A DNA stretch of 64,000 nt, from assembly GCF_947648125.1 (NCBI RefSeq), contig NZ_CANSMR010000031.1:1-64000 (forward strand). The letters run 5' to 3'. Of the stretch, positions 57,208 to 64,000 are shown piece after piece (within the stretch, counting starts at the first letter, position 1; each line of letters opens with the position of its first letter). The notes under the pieces are model-generated. The model was given only the letters and a program-made list of their open reading frames with translations, did not search any database and was not told where the DNA came from. Position numbers and translations under genes: made by a program. The DNA is from an uncultured Bradyrhizobium sp. (GTDB lineage Bacteria; Pseudomonadota; Alphaproteobacteria; Rhizobiales; Xanthobacteraceae).

Positions 57208-58353
57208 ATGATCTTCACGGGCACCAATGCCGCTGGCGAAACGATCACCTACCGGGACGGCAAGCGCTATCTGTGGATGCTCTCATTCATCCCGCCGCTG
57301 ATCCCGCTGTTGTCCTACTGGCTGTTCCTGCGGACGCACAATCCGCTGGTGACGCTGATTCCGTTCGTCTTCATCTTCATCCTGATCCCGCTGCTCGATG
57401 TCCTGATCGGCGAGGACACGCACAATCCGCCGGCGGAAGTGGTCGCTGCGATGGAGGCCGATCCCTATTATCTGCGGCTAGCGCGCATCACCGTGGTGTT
57501 TCCCTGGATCAACTACGTCGCCCTGATCGCCTTCTTCGGCACGCAGGAGCTGCCGTGGTGGTCCTATGTCGTCCTGCTGCTCGGCGTCGGCACCATCAAT
57601 GGCGGCGCGCTCCTGATCGGGCACGAGCTCGGCCACAAGGCCGACCGGCTCAACATCTTGTTCGGCATGCTCGCCAACTGCGCGGTGGGTTACGCCCATT
57701 TCCGCGTCGAGCATAATCGCGGCCATCACACCTGGGTCGCGACACCCGAAGATCCCGCCAGCGCGCGCTTCGGTGAATCGATCTATGCCTTCGCGACGCG
57801 TGAGCTGCCCGGCGCGTTCAAGCGCGGCTGGCGCAATGAGGCCGAACGGCTGACCCGACGCGGCGAGCCGATCTGGTCGGTCAACAACGAAATCCTGCAA
57901 GGCTTTGCGCTGACGCTCGTCGTCGCGGCCATTCTGATTGCGCTGTTCGGCTGGAAGGTCGCGCCGTTCATCGTCGCGCATCATTTCCTCGGCTGGTATG
58001 CGCTGACCCAGGCCAATTATGTCGAGCATTACGGGCTGTTGCGCGAGAAGCTGCCGAACGGCCGCTACCAGGCGGTCGAGCCGCGCCACTCCTGGAACAC
58101 CAACCACATCGTCTCGAACCTGATGACGTTCCATCTGCAACGTCATTCCGATCACCACGCCAACCCGATGCGCCCCTACCAGTCGCTGCGCGATTTCGAC
58201 GACATTCCGCGGCTGCCGAACGGCTACACCGGCATGTTCGGCCTGGCTGCGATCCCGCCGCTCTGGTTCCGCGTGATGGACCCGAAGACATTGGCGTGGG
58301 CCGGCGGCGACAAGAACAAGCTCAACCTCGGCGACCGGCCGGTGAATGCGTGA
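57208..58353 (+). CDS. alkB: Alkane 1-monooxygenase
   Basis: 381 aa integral-membrane di-iron hydroxylase. The helices include RYLWMLSFIPPLIPLLSYWL, and the histidine motifs are HELGHKADR, HNRGHHTWVATPEDPASARF, LQRHSDHHANPMRPYQ and NYVEHYGLLR, all characteristic of AlkB. Rubredoxin and rubredoxin reductase partners are not in the window. GGAGGGAATGCG precedes the ATG. Hydroxylates medium-chain alkanes or related substrates in the inner membrane. Confidence 0.94.
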   Translation: MIFTGTNAAGETITYRDGKRYLWMLSFIPPLIPLLSYWLFLRTHNPLVTLIPFVFIFILIPLLDVLIGEDTHNPPAEVVAAMEADPYYLRLARITVVFPWINYVALIAFFGTQELPWWSYVVLLLGVGTINGGALLIGHELGHKADRLNILFGMLANCAVGYAHFRVEHNRGHHTWVATPEDPASARFGESIYAFATRELPGAFKRGWRNEAERLTRRGEPIWSVNNEILQGFALTLVVAAILIALFGWKVAPFIVAHHFLGWYALTQANYVEHYGLLREKLPNGRYQAVEPRHSWNTNHIVSNLMTFHLQRHSDHHANPMRPYQSLRDFDDIPRLPNGYTGMFGLAAIPPLWFRVMDPKTLAWAGGDKNKLNLGDRPVNA

Positions 58354-58364
58354 TTGCAGGTGTC

Positions 58365-58388
58365 GCCCGGCCTGCGAGCAGGCCGGGC
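58365..58388. terminator. Hairpin between convergent alkB and the MRJP-family gene
   Basis: GCCCGGCCTG and CAGGCCGGGC pair perfectly around CGAG, 11 bases after the alkB stop, in the 63-bp convergent gap. It is probably a bidirectional terminator, though no U-tract follows. Confidence 0.65.
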
Positions 58389-58416
58389 AATCGTCGTCAA
58401 TACGCGCGATGCGCGG

Positions 58417-59535
58417 TCATCGCGAGACGTAGCCTGCCGCTAGCGGCTTGAAGCGATAGATCAGATACGGGGCCTTGTTCTCGCCCTTGCCGCCGTGGAA
58501 CATCGCGGCCGCAGAGATCTGCGACGCCGACACGTACATGTAGCCGTCCGCGGACGCCGTGATTCCGTCAGGCCACACCATCTCCGCATCGCTGAGATAG
58601 GTGCGGTACTTGCGATCGGTCCCGACGACGCCCACCGACTTGCTCTCGACCGCGGTGAGATAGAGATTGCCGGCATAATCGATCGAGAGCCCGCCGTTGT
58701 TCGGCTTGTCGGAATAGCGCTCGACCTTGGTGCTGAGCTCGGTGGACGTCAGCTTCTCGTCATTTAGGTCGGCCACGCGCACGCGGTAGATCGAGCGGCC
58801 GCTGAGCGGCGCGAAGTAGACCCATTCCGACCTGACATCCATGGTGATGCCGTCGCAGCCGACCTTGATGATGGACGGCTTGCCGTCCTTGCCCGAGACG
58901 GTGAGATCCTTGCCGTCCACCGTGATCGGCAGGTCTTCGGGGATCGTGGAGCGGTCGCCGTCAAGCACGCGCCTTGCGCGCCCGGTATCCATGTCGATGA
59001 CAATGATCGCGGCATGCGATCCGTCGCCGCCTGGGCCGATATTCTCGTCGGCGATATAGAATTTGCGATGCTTCTGGTCGATGACAATGTCCTGCGGCTG
59101 CGAGCCCGGCCGCGTGACCGGATCGGGCATGTAGTAGATGCGCTCGAGCCGGTCGCTGCGGGTATTCCATCCGACCAGCTTGGGCGTGATGTTGGTGCGG
59201 AATCCCATGTCGATGATCCAGACCACGCCATTCTCGTCCGACCTGAGCCCGAGCACGTTGTCGAGATACTGGTCGGTGCCTTTCCGCGGCGTATTCCACT
59301 CCGCGCTTGGAAATGGCTGTGACGTCGTCGGCGACGTCAGCTTGGCGACCCTGATCTCGGGACTGAAGAATGGGTGATGGCTGAAGATGAGCTGGTTGTC
59401 CGGCGTGATGGCGATGTTGCCGACCGACTCGGGCAAACGCGCCACGATCTCGGCACGGACCGCCTCATCCGCACGCGCGCTCGATAGCCATACGCTCGCC
59501 GTCATCGCGGCGATCAACAAAATCCCTCGCTTCAC
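58417..59535 (-). CDS. Secreted major royal jelly/yellow-family protein
   Basis: 372 aa with a signal peptide (MKRGILLIAAMTASVWLSSA, cleaved near ARA). A beta-propeller-type sequence: LPESVGNIAITPDNQLIFSH, DNVLGLRSDENGVVWIIDMG, QPQDIVIDQKHRKFYIADEN, DGITMDVRSEWVYFAPLSGR and NGGLSIDYAGNLYLTAVESK. This matches the MRJP/yellow family (L-dopachrome tautomerase-like in insects), also found in bacteria. The bacterial function is unclear. It is convergent with alkB and divergent from the HxlR gene. Confidence 0.88.
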   Translation of the reverse strand: MKRGILLIAAMTASVWLSSARADEAVRAEIVARLPESVGNIAITPDNQLIFSHHPFFSPEIRVAKLTSPTTSQPFPSAEWNTPRKGTDQYLDNVLGLRSDENGVVWIIDMGFRTNITPKLVGWNTRSDRLERIYYMPDPVTRPGSQPQDIVIDQKHRKFYIADENIGPGGDGSHAAIIVIDMDTGRARRVLDGDRSTIPEDLPITVDGKDLTVSGKDGKPSIIKVGCDGITMDVRSEWVYFAPLSGRSIYRVRVADLNDEKLTSTELSTKVERYSDKPNNGGLSIDYAGNLYLTAVESKSVGVVGTDRKYRTYLSDAEMVWPDGITASADGYMYVSASQISAAAMFHGGKGENKAPYLIYRFKPLAAGYVSR

Positions 59536-59684
59536 GCGGGTCCCCTCCCTGTTGTCGTTGATATGTCCTGCGCGCCGGACCGGCCCTTATCGGCAATGTT
59601 CGGCTTTGCGGGATCGACGTTGCGCGCTAATTTGGGCGCTGACAATTACGCACAGGAATGTCCGGTAGTATCAGGGAGTGAACC

Positions 59685-60077
59685 ATGAAGGGGCTTGATG
59701 CGAAGAGCTATGACTGCGCGGTCGGCTGCCCCGTCGAGGCGACGCTCGATCTGATCGACGGAAAGTGGAAAGCCGTGATCCTCTATCACCTGCTCGGCGA
59801 CACCATTCGCTTCAACGAACTCGGGCGGCGGCTGTCGCGGATTTCGCAACGCATGCTGACGAGGCAACTTCGCGAGCTCGAAACCGCTGATCTGATCCAC
59901 CGTGAGATCTATCCGGAGGTGCCGCTGCGTGTCGAATACTCGCTGACGCCGCTCGGCCGCTCGCTCGAGCCCGTCATCCGGTCGCTATGGGTCTGGGGCA
60001 ATTCATATCTTGAGACGCGCCGCCCCTCGCCGCGTGCAGTCAACGGTGCGTCAGCTTCGGCGCCGCGCGCCAGTTAG
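59685..60077 (+). CDS. HxlR-family transcriptional regulator
   Basis: 130 aa winged helix. YDCAVGCPVEATLDLIDGKW is the HxlR signature with Cys residues near the N-terminus that in some members sense electrophiles or oxidants. Further on: RFNELGRRLSRISQRMLTRQ, LRELETADLIHREIYPEVPL and VEYSLTPLGRSLEPVIRSLW. It is divergent from the MRJP-family gene, a possible target. The stop overlaps that of the convergent methyltransferase-like gene. Confidence 0.93.
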   Translation: MKGLDAKSYDCAVGCPVEATLDLIDGKWKAVILYHLLGDTIRFNELGRRLSRISQRMLTRQLRELETADLIHREIYPEVPLRVEYSLTPLGRSLEPVIRSLWVWGNSYLETRRPSPRAVNGASASAPRAS

Positions 60078-60847
60078 GGCCGCCGCTTCATCGCGCCGAT
60101 GCCGAGGAACGATCCGTTGACGGACGGATACTGGCTGATGAATTCGAACGCATCGAAGCCAGGTGCTTCGAATTCCTTCAGCGCCTTCCAGAGCAGCGTC
60201 GTATCCGGACAGGCCTGCGAACGGATGTCATGATGCACGATGATGCTGGCGTGGGAGCGCACCAGCAGGTGATCCTGCATCGCACCGCGCAGGCTGTGAT
60301 CGCCGTCGATGAAGACGAAGTCGGGCTTCAGCCGATCGACATGGGCACCGACCAGCGGTGAGGTTGAAAAGTCCTGTATGTAGACCGGCTCGATACCAGC
60401 CTGCTCCTGCAGCAGATCGAAATAGGTCGAGATGAAGGGCGTCGGCGCGATCGGATCGAGTGCGATCACGGTCCTGAGTTCGGCGCCGCTGTGCCTCAGC
60501 CACTCCGCAACCAGGATGAACATGCCGCCCCAGCGACAGCCGATTTCCATATAAGAGGAAATGCCGGACGCGTTGCGCGCGAGCCAGGCCAGGTACGGCG
60601 CGAGCTGGTTCGGATACTGCCAGAGGTGGAGGCCCCTGCCGAAGCTCGGTGCAAGCTCCGGCGGCTGCTCATGAAGCAGTTCGTCATTGAGCCCCAGCGC
60701 GGGAATGAATTCGCGTTCGAGGAATGCCACATCCAGCCGCTGCGCCGGGCTTAATGCGGTGATGGTGCCGATCGCGTCACGAACGAACGGCGCAAGATCG
60801 GCGAAACGCTGGTATCGGTCATCTGGAGCTTGCTGGACGTTGAGCAT
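60074..60847 (-). CDS. Class I methyltransferase/cephalosporin hydroxylase-like protein
   Basis: 257 aa from MLNVQQAPDDRYQRFADLAP. A Rossmann-type sequence has SYMEIGCRWGGMFILVAEWL (SAM motif I), RTVIALDPIAPTPFISTYFD, DFVFIDGDHSLRGAMQDHLL and ASIIVHHDIRS, a pattern shared by class I methyltransferases and CmcI-like hydroxylases. A longer start using TTG at 60916 is possible, as AGGAGGAGGGGAG lies nearby. The substrate is unknown. Confidence 0.75.
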   Translation of the reverse strand: MLNVQQAPDDRYQRFADLAPFVRDAIGTITALSPAQRLDVAFLEREFIPALGLNDELLHEQPPELAPSFGRGLHLWQYPNQLAPYLAWLARNASGISSYMEIGCRWGGMFILVAEWLRHSGAELRTVIALDPIAPTPFISTYFDLLQEQAGIEPVYIQDFSTSPLVGAHVDRLKPDFVFIDGDHSLRGAMQDHLLVRSHASIIVHHDIRSQACPDTTLLWKALKEFEAPGFDAFEFISQYPSVNGSFLGIGAMKRRP

Positions 60848-60961
60848 CGGTGCGATCGAGCCGGAGGGTTGGACGGACAGGAGAGCGCTGGCCGTCAGTC
60901 TCCCCTCCTCCTTCAACGGCGCGAGCGCGCTTCCCGGGCGGAGAATTTTGCCGTCCCGTTC

Positions 60962-61333
60962 TCAGCCGCTCGGGATCTTCCGGCGCACGGCCTCTACGCC
61001 GGCATCGGTGACGCGATACTTCCGGCCCAACTCCGGCAGGATCCAGCCCTTCTCGATCATTCCGGCAATGGTGCTCGGGCCGACACCCGCGGGAAACGGC
61101 CGGCGATGTCGGATCGCGTCGATTGCGACCCGCTCCAGATGGGTGGCGACATGCGAGGGGCGCGCGCGAAACGCCTTTGCCATGATGAGGACCGACAGCA
61201 CCTCGGCGCGGCGGCGCACGGCCGAAGCGCTGCGGGTCAATTCGTTGCTGATCTCGAGAGCATTCTTGCCGGCCCTGGCGAGTTCTCTGAGCTTGTCGTC
61301 CTCGTCAGAGCTCCAGCGCCGCACGATCCCCAT
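60962..61333 (-). CDS. Small protein with a SANT/Myb-like helix-turn-helix
   Basis: 123 aa from MGIVRRWSSDEDDKLRELAR, followed by AGKNALEISNELTRSASAVR and RRAEVL, which match the Trp-plus-helices pattern of GcrA/SANT-like domains, and a second HTH-like segment (GPSTIAGMIEKGWILPELGR, YRVTDAGVEAVRRKIPSG) resembling a winged helix. Likely DNA-binding. A longer frame exists upstream, but GAGGGCC before the inner ATG and the motif favour this start. Confidence 0.7.
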   Translation of the reverse strand: MGIVRRWSSDEDDKLRELARAGKNALEISNELTRSASAVRRRAEVLSVLIMAKAFRARPSHVATHLERVAIDAIRHRRPFPAGVGPSTIAGMIEKGWILPELGRKYRVTDAGVEAVRRKIPSG

Positions 61334-61469
61334 CTGGCCCTCACCGCCTGGATACCCATCTCGAACCGATGCATACGCAGGCGGCGCTGATTTGCCATGT
61401 GACTTTTGGCACTTCTTGATGTGACGTTGGAGACTGTCGCCATCAAGAAGGCCGATTTCGAAAATGTTC

Positions 61470-61763
61470 CTAGTGCTTGCTGGGTTCAAGCGTGATGAGC
61501 ACGCCGGTCGGTTCGGGCTCGTGCGGCCGCAGCGACGTCAGCTCCGGATCGCTCCACTCGGCTAGGCTCACCACCTCGCCGGTCTGCCCCGGCATGTCGG
61601 AGCTCTGGGCGGGTTCGAGCACCTTGAGCCCGGTGGTGTCGACGAAGAATGTGTGCTCGCCGAACACGCTGTTCAGCTGCGCCACCGCCGGATGATCATC
61701 CGGAAGCACCTGGGCGTTCAGTTGCGTCATGGTCTGCTTGACTTGCGTGGAATTAAGCTTCAT
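61470..61763 (-). CDS. Conserved hypothetical protein
   Basis: 97 aa: MKLNSTQVKQTMTQLNAQVL, PDDHPAVAQLNSVFGEHTFF, VDTTGLKVLEPAQSSDMPGQ and GVLITLEPSKH. AAGGAGC precedes the ATG. A beta-rich small cytosolic protein, seen in Bradyrhizobium, with no known function. Confidence 0.65.
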   Translation of the reverse strand: MKLNSTQVKQTMTQLNAQVLPDDHPAVAQLNSVFGEHTFFVDTTGLKVLEPAQSSDMPGQTGEVVSLAEWSDPELTSLRPHEPEPTGVLITLEPSKH

Positions 61764-62011
61764 CCGCTGCTCCTTCTTGTTGGTTCCGGCCTGAGTGGTT
61801 TCCTTCAATGGTTTCCTTGGCCGGTTCCTCCCCGCCCGCACCCTTCGCCGAGGGCTTCGCAGTCTCGAACCGATCAGACAACGAAACGTTCCGCACGCGC
61901 GACGCATTGACCGCATGCGCGCGGGTTCCAGATCCATCGTTGTATGAAACGCGGCGCGCGGCCGGACGTAGCCCCTGCATTGCTGGACGGCCAGATCGAT
62001 CCGGTCGGAGG

Positions 62012-62464
62012 TTATGTCCGCCGCTGCTCCGTGGGCCGCATGTGGATCAGCGCATCGAGAACCAGGACAAGCACGGGGCGCTGCTCGTCGTTGACGAGCT
62101 CGGTCTTGAAGATCACGACGGCGTCGCGCCGCTCCGGCCTGATGGTGATTTTCTGGATCCGGGATTGGCCGGTGAGCGTGGCGCCCGGGCGGACCGGGCT
62201 CGGCAGGCGGATCTCGAAGCTCCGCCCGACGATGCCCGCTACCTTGGTCCAGATCGCCTCCACGACGAGCCGCTGATAGATCGCGATGGTATTGAAGCCG
62301 CTTGCGATCAGGCCGCCGAACGGGCCCGCTGCGGCCGCGACGGGGTCGGTATGGATCGGCACCGGATCATATTTGCCGGCGAACTCCAGGATCTCGGCTT
62401 CGCCGATCGTGTAGGTGCCGAGCTGGAATGTCTGGCCCTCGGTGAGATCTTCCGCATACAGCAT
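62012..62464 (-). CDS. MaoC-like hot-dog-fold hydratase
   Basis: 150 aa. The MaoC signature with catalytic Asp and His lies in EFAGKYDPVPIHTDPVAAAA, followed by GPFGGLIASGFNTIAIYQRL and SFEIRLPSPVRPGATLTGQS. Enzymes of this group hydrate trans-2-enoyl-CoA to (R)-3-hydroxyacyl-CoA. The ATG start is MLYAEDLTEGQTFQLG. It has the same orientation as folD, but 148 bases apart. Confidence 0.9.
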   Translation of the reverse strand: MLYAEDLTEGQTFQLGTYTIGEAEILEFAGKYDPVPIHTDPVAAAAGPFGGLIASGFNTIAIYQRLVVEAIWTKVAGIVGRSFEIRLPSPVRPGATLTGQSRIQKITIRPERRDAVVIFKTELVNDEQRPVLVLVLDALIHMRPTEQRRT

Positions 62465-62612
62465 CGCGCGCCTCCATCTGTCGCGCGAGGATAGACCAAT
62501 GCTGCGGGCTTTCCATGACCTGCGGGGTTATGGTCTTCGCGCATTGGACTGCGCGCAAAGCAGAGACGCGCGCGGCGCCGGCCGCTCGCGTCTCGCTGCA
62601 AGCACCCTGCTG

Positions 62613-63476
62613 CTATTGCAGCCGCGCCGCCCTCGCCTTCGCGGCCTTCACCGTGTTCTCCATCAGGCAGGCGATCGTCATCGGGCCGACGCCGCGCGGC
62701 ACCGGCGTGATCGCGCCGGCGACCTGCACCGCTTCGTCGAAGAAGACGTCGCCGCAGACCGCATAGCCGCCCTCCGGCTTCTCGACACGCGTGGTGCCGA
62801 CGTCGATGACGATGGCCTGCGGCTTGATCCAGTCACCGCGTACGAGGCCCGCCTTCCCAACTGCGCTGACCAGGATATCGGCCTGACGGCAGATCTTGCT
62901 GATGCCGCGGGTGTGGATGTGGGTCTGCGTCACGGTCGCCTGCTCCTGCAGCAGCAGCGCGGCCATCGGCTTGCCCACGATGTTGGAGCTGCCGATCACC
63001 ACGGCATGAGCGCCGGTGAGATCGGGCCGGATCGCCTTGATCAGCCTGAGACAGCCGAGCGGCGTGCACGGCACCAAGGCATCGTCGCCGTGAAACAGCC
63101 GGCCTGCGTTCAGCGCATGCAGGCCGTCGACATCCTTCGCGGGATCGACCGCCGCCATCACGCGCAAGGCGTCGATATGCGCCGGCAGCGGCAGCTGGAT
63201 CAGGATGCCGTCGATATCGTCGCGTGCGTTGAGCGCGTCGATCCTGGCCAGCAGATCGGCCTCGCTGGCGTCATCCGGCAGGCGTTCGACCTCGCCGCGC
63301 AGGCCAAGCCGCTCGGCCATCCTGACCTTGCTCTGTACGTAGATCTGGCTCGCCGGGTCACAGCCAACCAGCACGACCGTGAGCCCGGGCGCACGGGGCA
63401 GCCGGTCCAGTTCGCTAGCAACCTTGTCGATGACAATTTGGGCATGTGCATGCCCGTCAAGAATGTTCGCCGTCAT
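62613..63476 (-). CDS. folD: Methylenetetrahydrofolate dehydrogenase/cyclohydrolase
   Basis: 287 aa from MTANILDGHAHAQIVIDKVA, preceded by GGAGGTGCC. Interconverts 5,10-methylene- and 10-formyl-THF. The substrate domain has VVLVGCDPASQIYVQSKVRM with the catalytic Tyr-Lys region and GILIQLPLPAHID; the NADP domain has VVIGSSNIVGKPMAALLLQE and GVGPMTIACLMENTVKAAKA. It is slightly atypical in sequence for the housekeeping copy, so a second folD elsewhere is possible. Confidence 0.93.
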   Translation of the reverse strand: MTANILDGHAHAQIVIDKVASELDRLPRAPGLTVVLVGCDPASQIYVQSKVRMAERLGLRGEVERLPDDASEADLLARIDALNARDDIDGILIQLPLPAHIDALRVMAAVDPAKDVDGLHALNAGRLFHGDDALVPCTPLGCLRLIKAIRPDLTGAHAVVIGSSNIVGKPMAALLLQEQATVTQTHIHTRGISKICRQADILVSAVGKAGLVRGDWIKPQAIVIDVGTTRVEKPEGGYAVCGDVFFDEAVQVAGAITPVPRGVGPMTIACLMENTVKAAKARAARLQ

Positions 63477-63787
63477 GGCACCTCCGTTTCGAAGCGGTGC
63501 CCAGGCGCGCGGCATTCAGTCTCTGCGCTCCCCGATGGTGGTCCATCCAAGCGCCAGTCGCGCAGATAGCGTCCTCATAGCCGCCCGGCCCGGCGAACGC
63601 AAATCACGCTCGCTTGTGGCCGAACCGGCGACGAATTGCCCCTGTTTTTGCCGGTGGATCGGTGCCGGGCGGGGCCCCTCCGGGGTAGGATTCGGGCAGA
63701 ACTTGCGATAAGCCTCGGCACTTGCCGGGCTTTTCCGATCCCCGGCGCCATCCTTCCGGTCATCACGCCACTTCGGACATTTTCACC

Positions 63788-64000
63788 ATGAGACATATCA
63801 TCCTCGCGCTGGCGCTCCTCTGCCCGGCTGGAGCGCTTGCTCAAGGCACCGCTCCAACCACCACACCACCCCCCGCCGCCGACAAGCCCGCGGCGGCCCC
63901 GCAGCCGATGGTCGGCGACAAGCCGCTGGTCCAGGTCGGCAAGAAATCGGCGGCCAAGAAGGGCGAGAAGGCTGCGCCCGGCAAGCCGCAATCGGTCGCG
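63788..64000 (+). CDS. Secreted Ala/Pro/Lys-rich protein, N-terminal part (runs off right edge)
   Basis: The first 71 codons: signal peptide MRHIILALALLCPAGALAQG, then a low-complexity segment (PPPAADKPAAAPQPMVGDKP) and a Lys-rich run (VGKKSAAKKGEKAAPGKPQS). The 3' end is outside the window. Unknown function. Such proteins resemble exported low-complexity linkers or envelope-associated proteins of Bradyrhizobium. Confidence 0.6.
   Translation, partial: MRHIILALALLCPAGALAQGTAPTTTPPPAADKPAAAPQPMVGDKPLVQVGKKSAAKKGEKAAPGKPQSVA

Noticed and set aside
55126-58353. One 1075-codon frame joining the sterol desaturase region to AlkB
   Set aside because: Only the last 381 codons are AlkB, with their own ATG and GGAGG site; the rest is out-of-frame sequence over the hydroxylase and AraC genes.

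Overview
The window looks like chromosomal DNA of a Bradyrhizobium-type alphaproteobacterium. The basis is high-GC coding sequence, small proteins of kinds I associate with that genus, and two palindromic repeat families that are common there. I searched no database, so the genus is an inference from recalled sequence patterns. Two accessory stretches next to tRNA genes are embedded in ordinary core chromosome.

Region 1 (1 to about 12.0 kb) appears to be a decaying island whose right end abuts tRNA-Leu(GAG). It carries the first 287 codons of a groEL without an adjacent groES, an Mth938-fold protein, a frameshifted SAM hydroxide adenosyltransferase, a kynureninase-like and tryptophan 2,3-dioxygenase pair with overlapping ends, a CapA-family gene broken by two frameshifts and a stop, an RNase Z-like metallo-hydrolase and a PEBP/YbhB protein. 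It ends in a three-gene integrase module whose integrase has two frameshifts and a duplicated N-terminal arm repeat.

Region 2 (12.0-51.6 kb) is core-like. It holds fliN, lipB, a tautomerase/LysR divergent pair, and a four-gene operon (GbsR-type regulator, DUF4166, membrane-anchored SDR, small membrane protein) with a 22-bp perfect palindrome over its likely start site. It continues with a methyltransferase, acylphosphatase and PEP mutase/isocitrate lyase family enzyme, a biotin carboxylase subunit, and a secreted nuclease. Signalling genes follow: a hybrid histidine kinase and a dCache-PAS-GGDEF-EAL protein. Next are an orphan ArsI-like dioxygenase, a two-gene CzcBA metal efflux operon without its outer-membrane partner, a secreted phosphatase preceded by a good PHO box, a 1-Cys peroxiredoxin, a photolyase, an HTH-YkgJ fusion, a CadC-like regulator beside an acyl-CoA dehydrogenase-fold enzyme and an acetyltransferase, and an MFS/AraC divergent pair.

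Region 3 (51.6-55.1 kb) begins at tRNA-Arg(TCG). It is a patch of small conserved-hypothetical genes, several structured non-coding segments that could be small RNAs, and the broken N-terminus of another integrase.

Region 4 (55.1-64 kb) carries a sterol desaturase-family hydroxylase, an AraC regulator, an AlkB alkane monooxygenase, a secreted royal-jelly/yellow-family protein, an HxlR regulator, a class I methyltransferase-like protein, a MaoC hydratase, folD and the start of a secreted Ala/Lys/Pro-rich protein.

The best candidates for undescribed biology are the GbsR-DUF4166-SDR operon, the HTH-YkgJ fusion, the gene set of the tRNA-Leu island, and the structured intergenic segments after tRNA-Arg.
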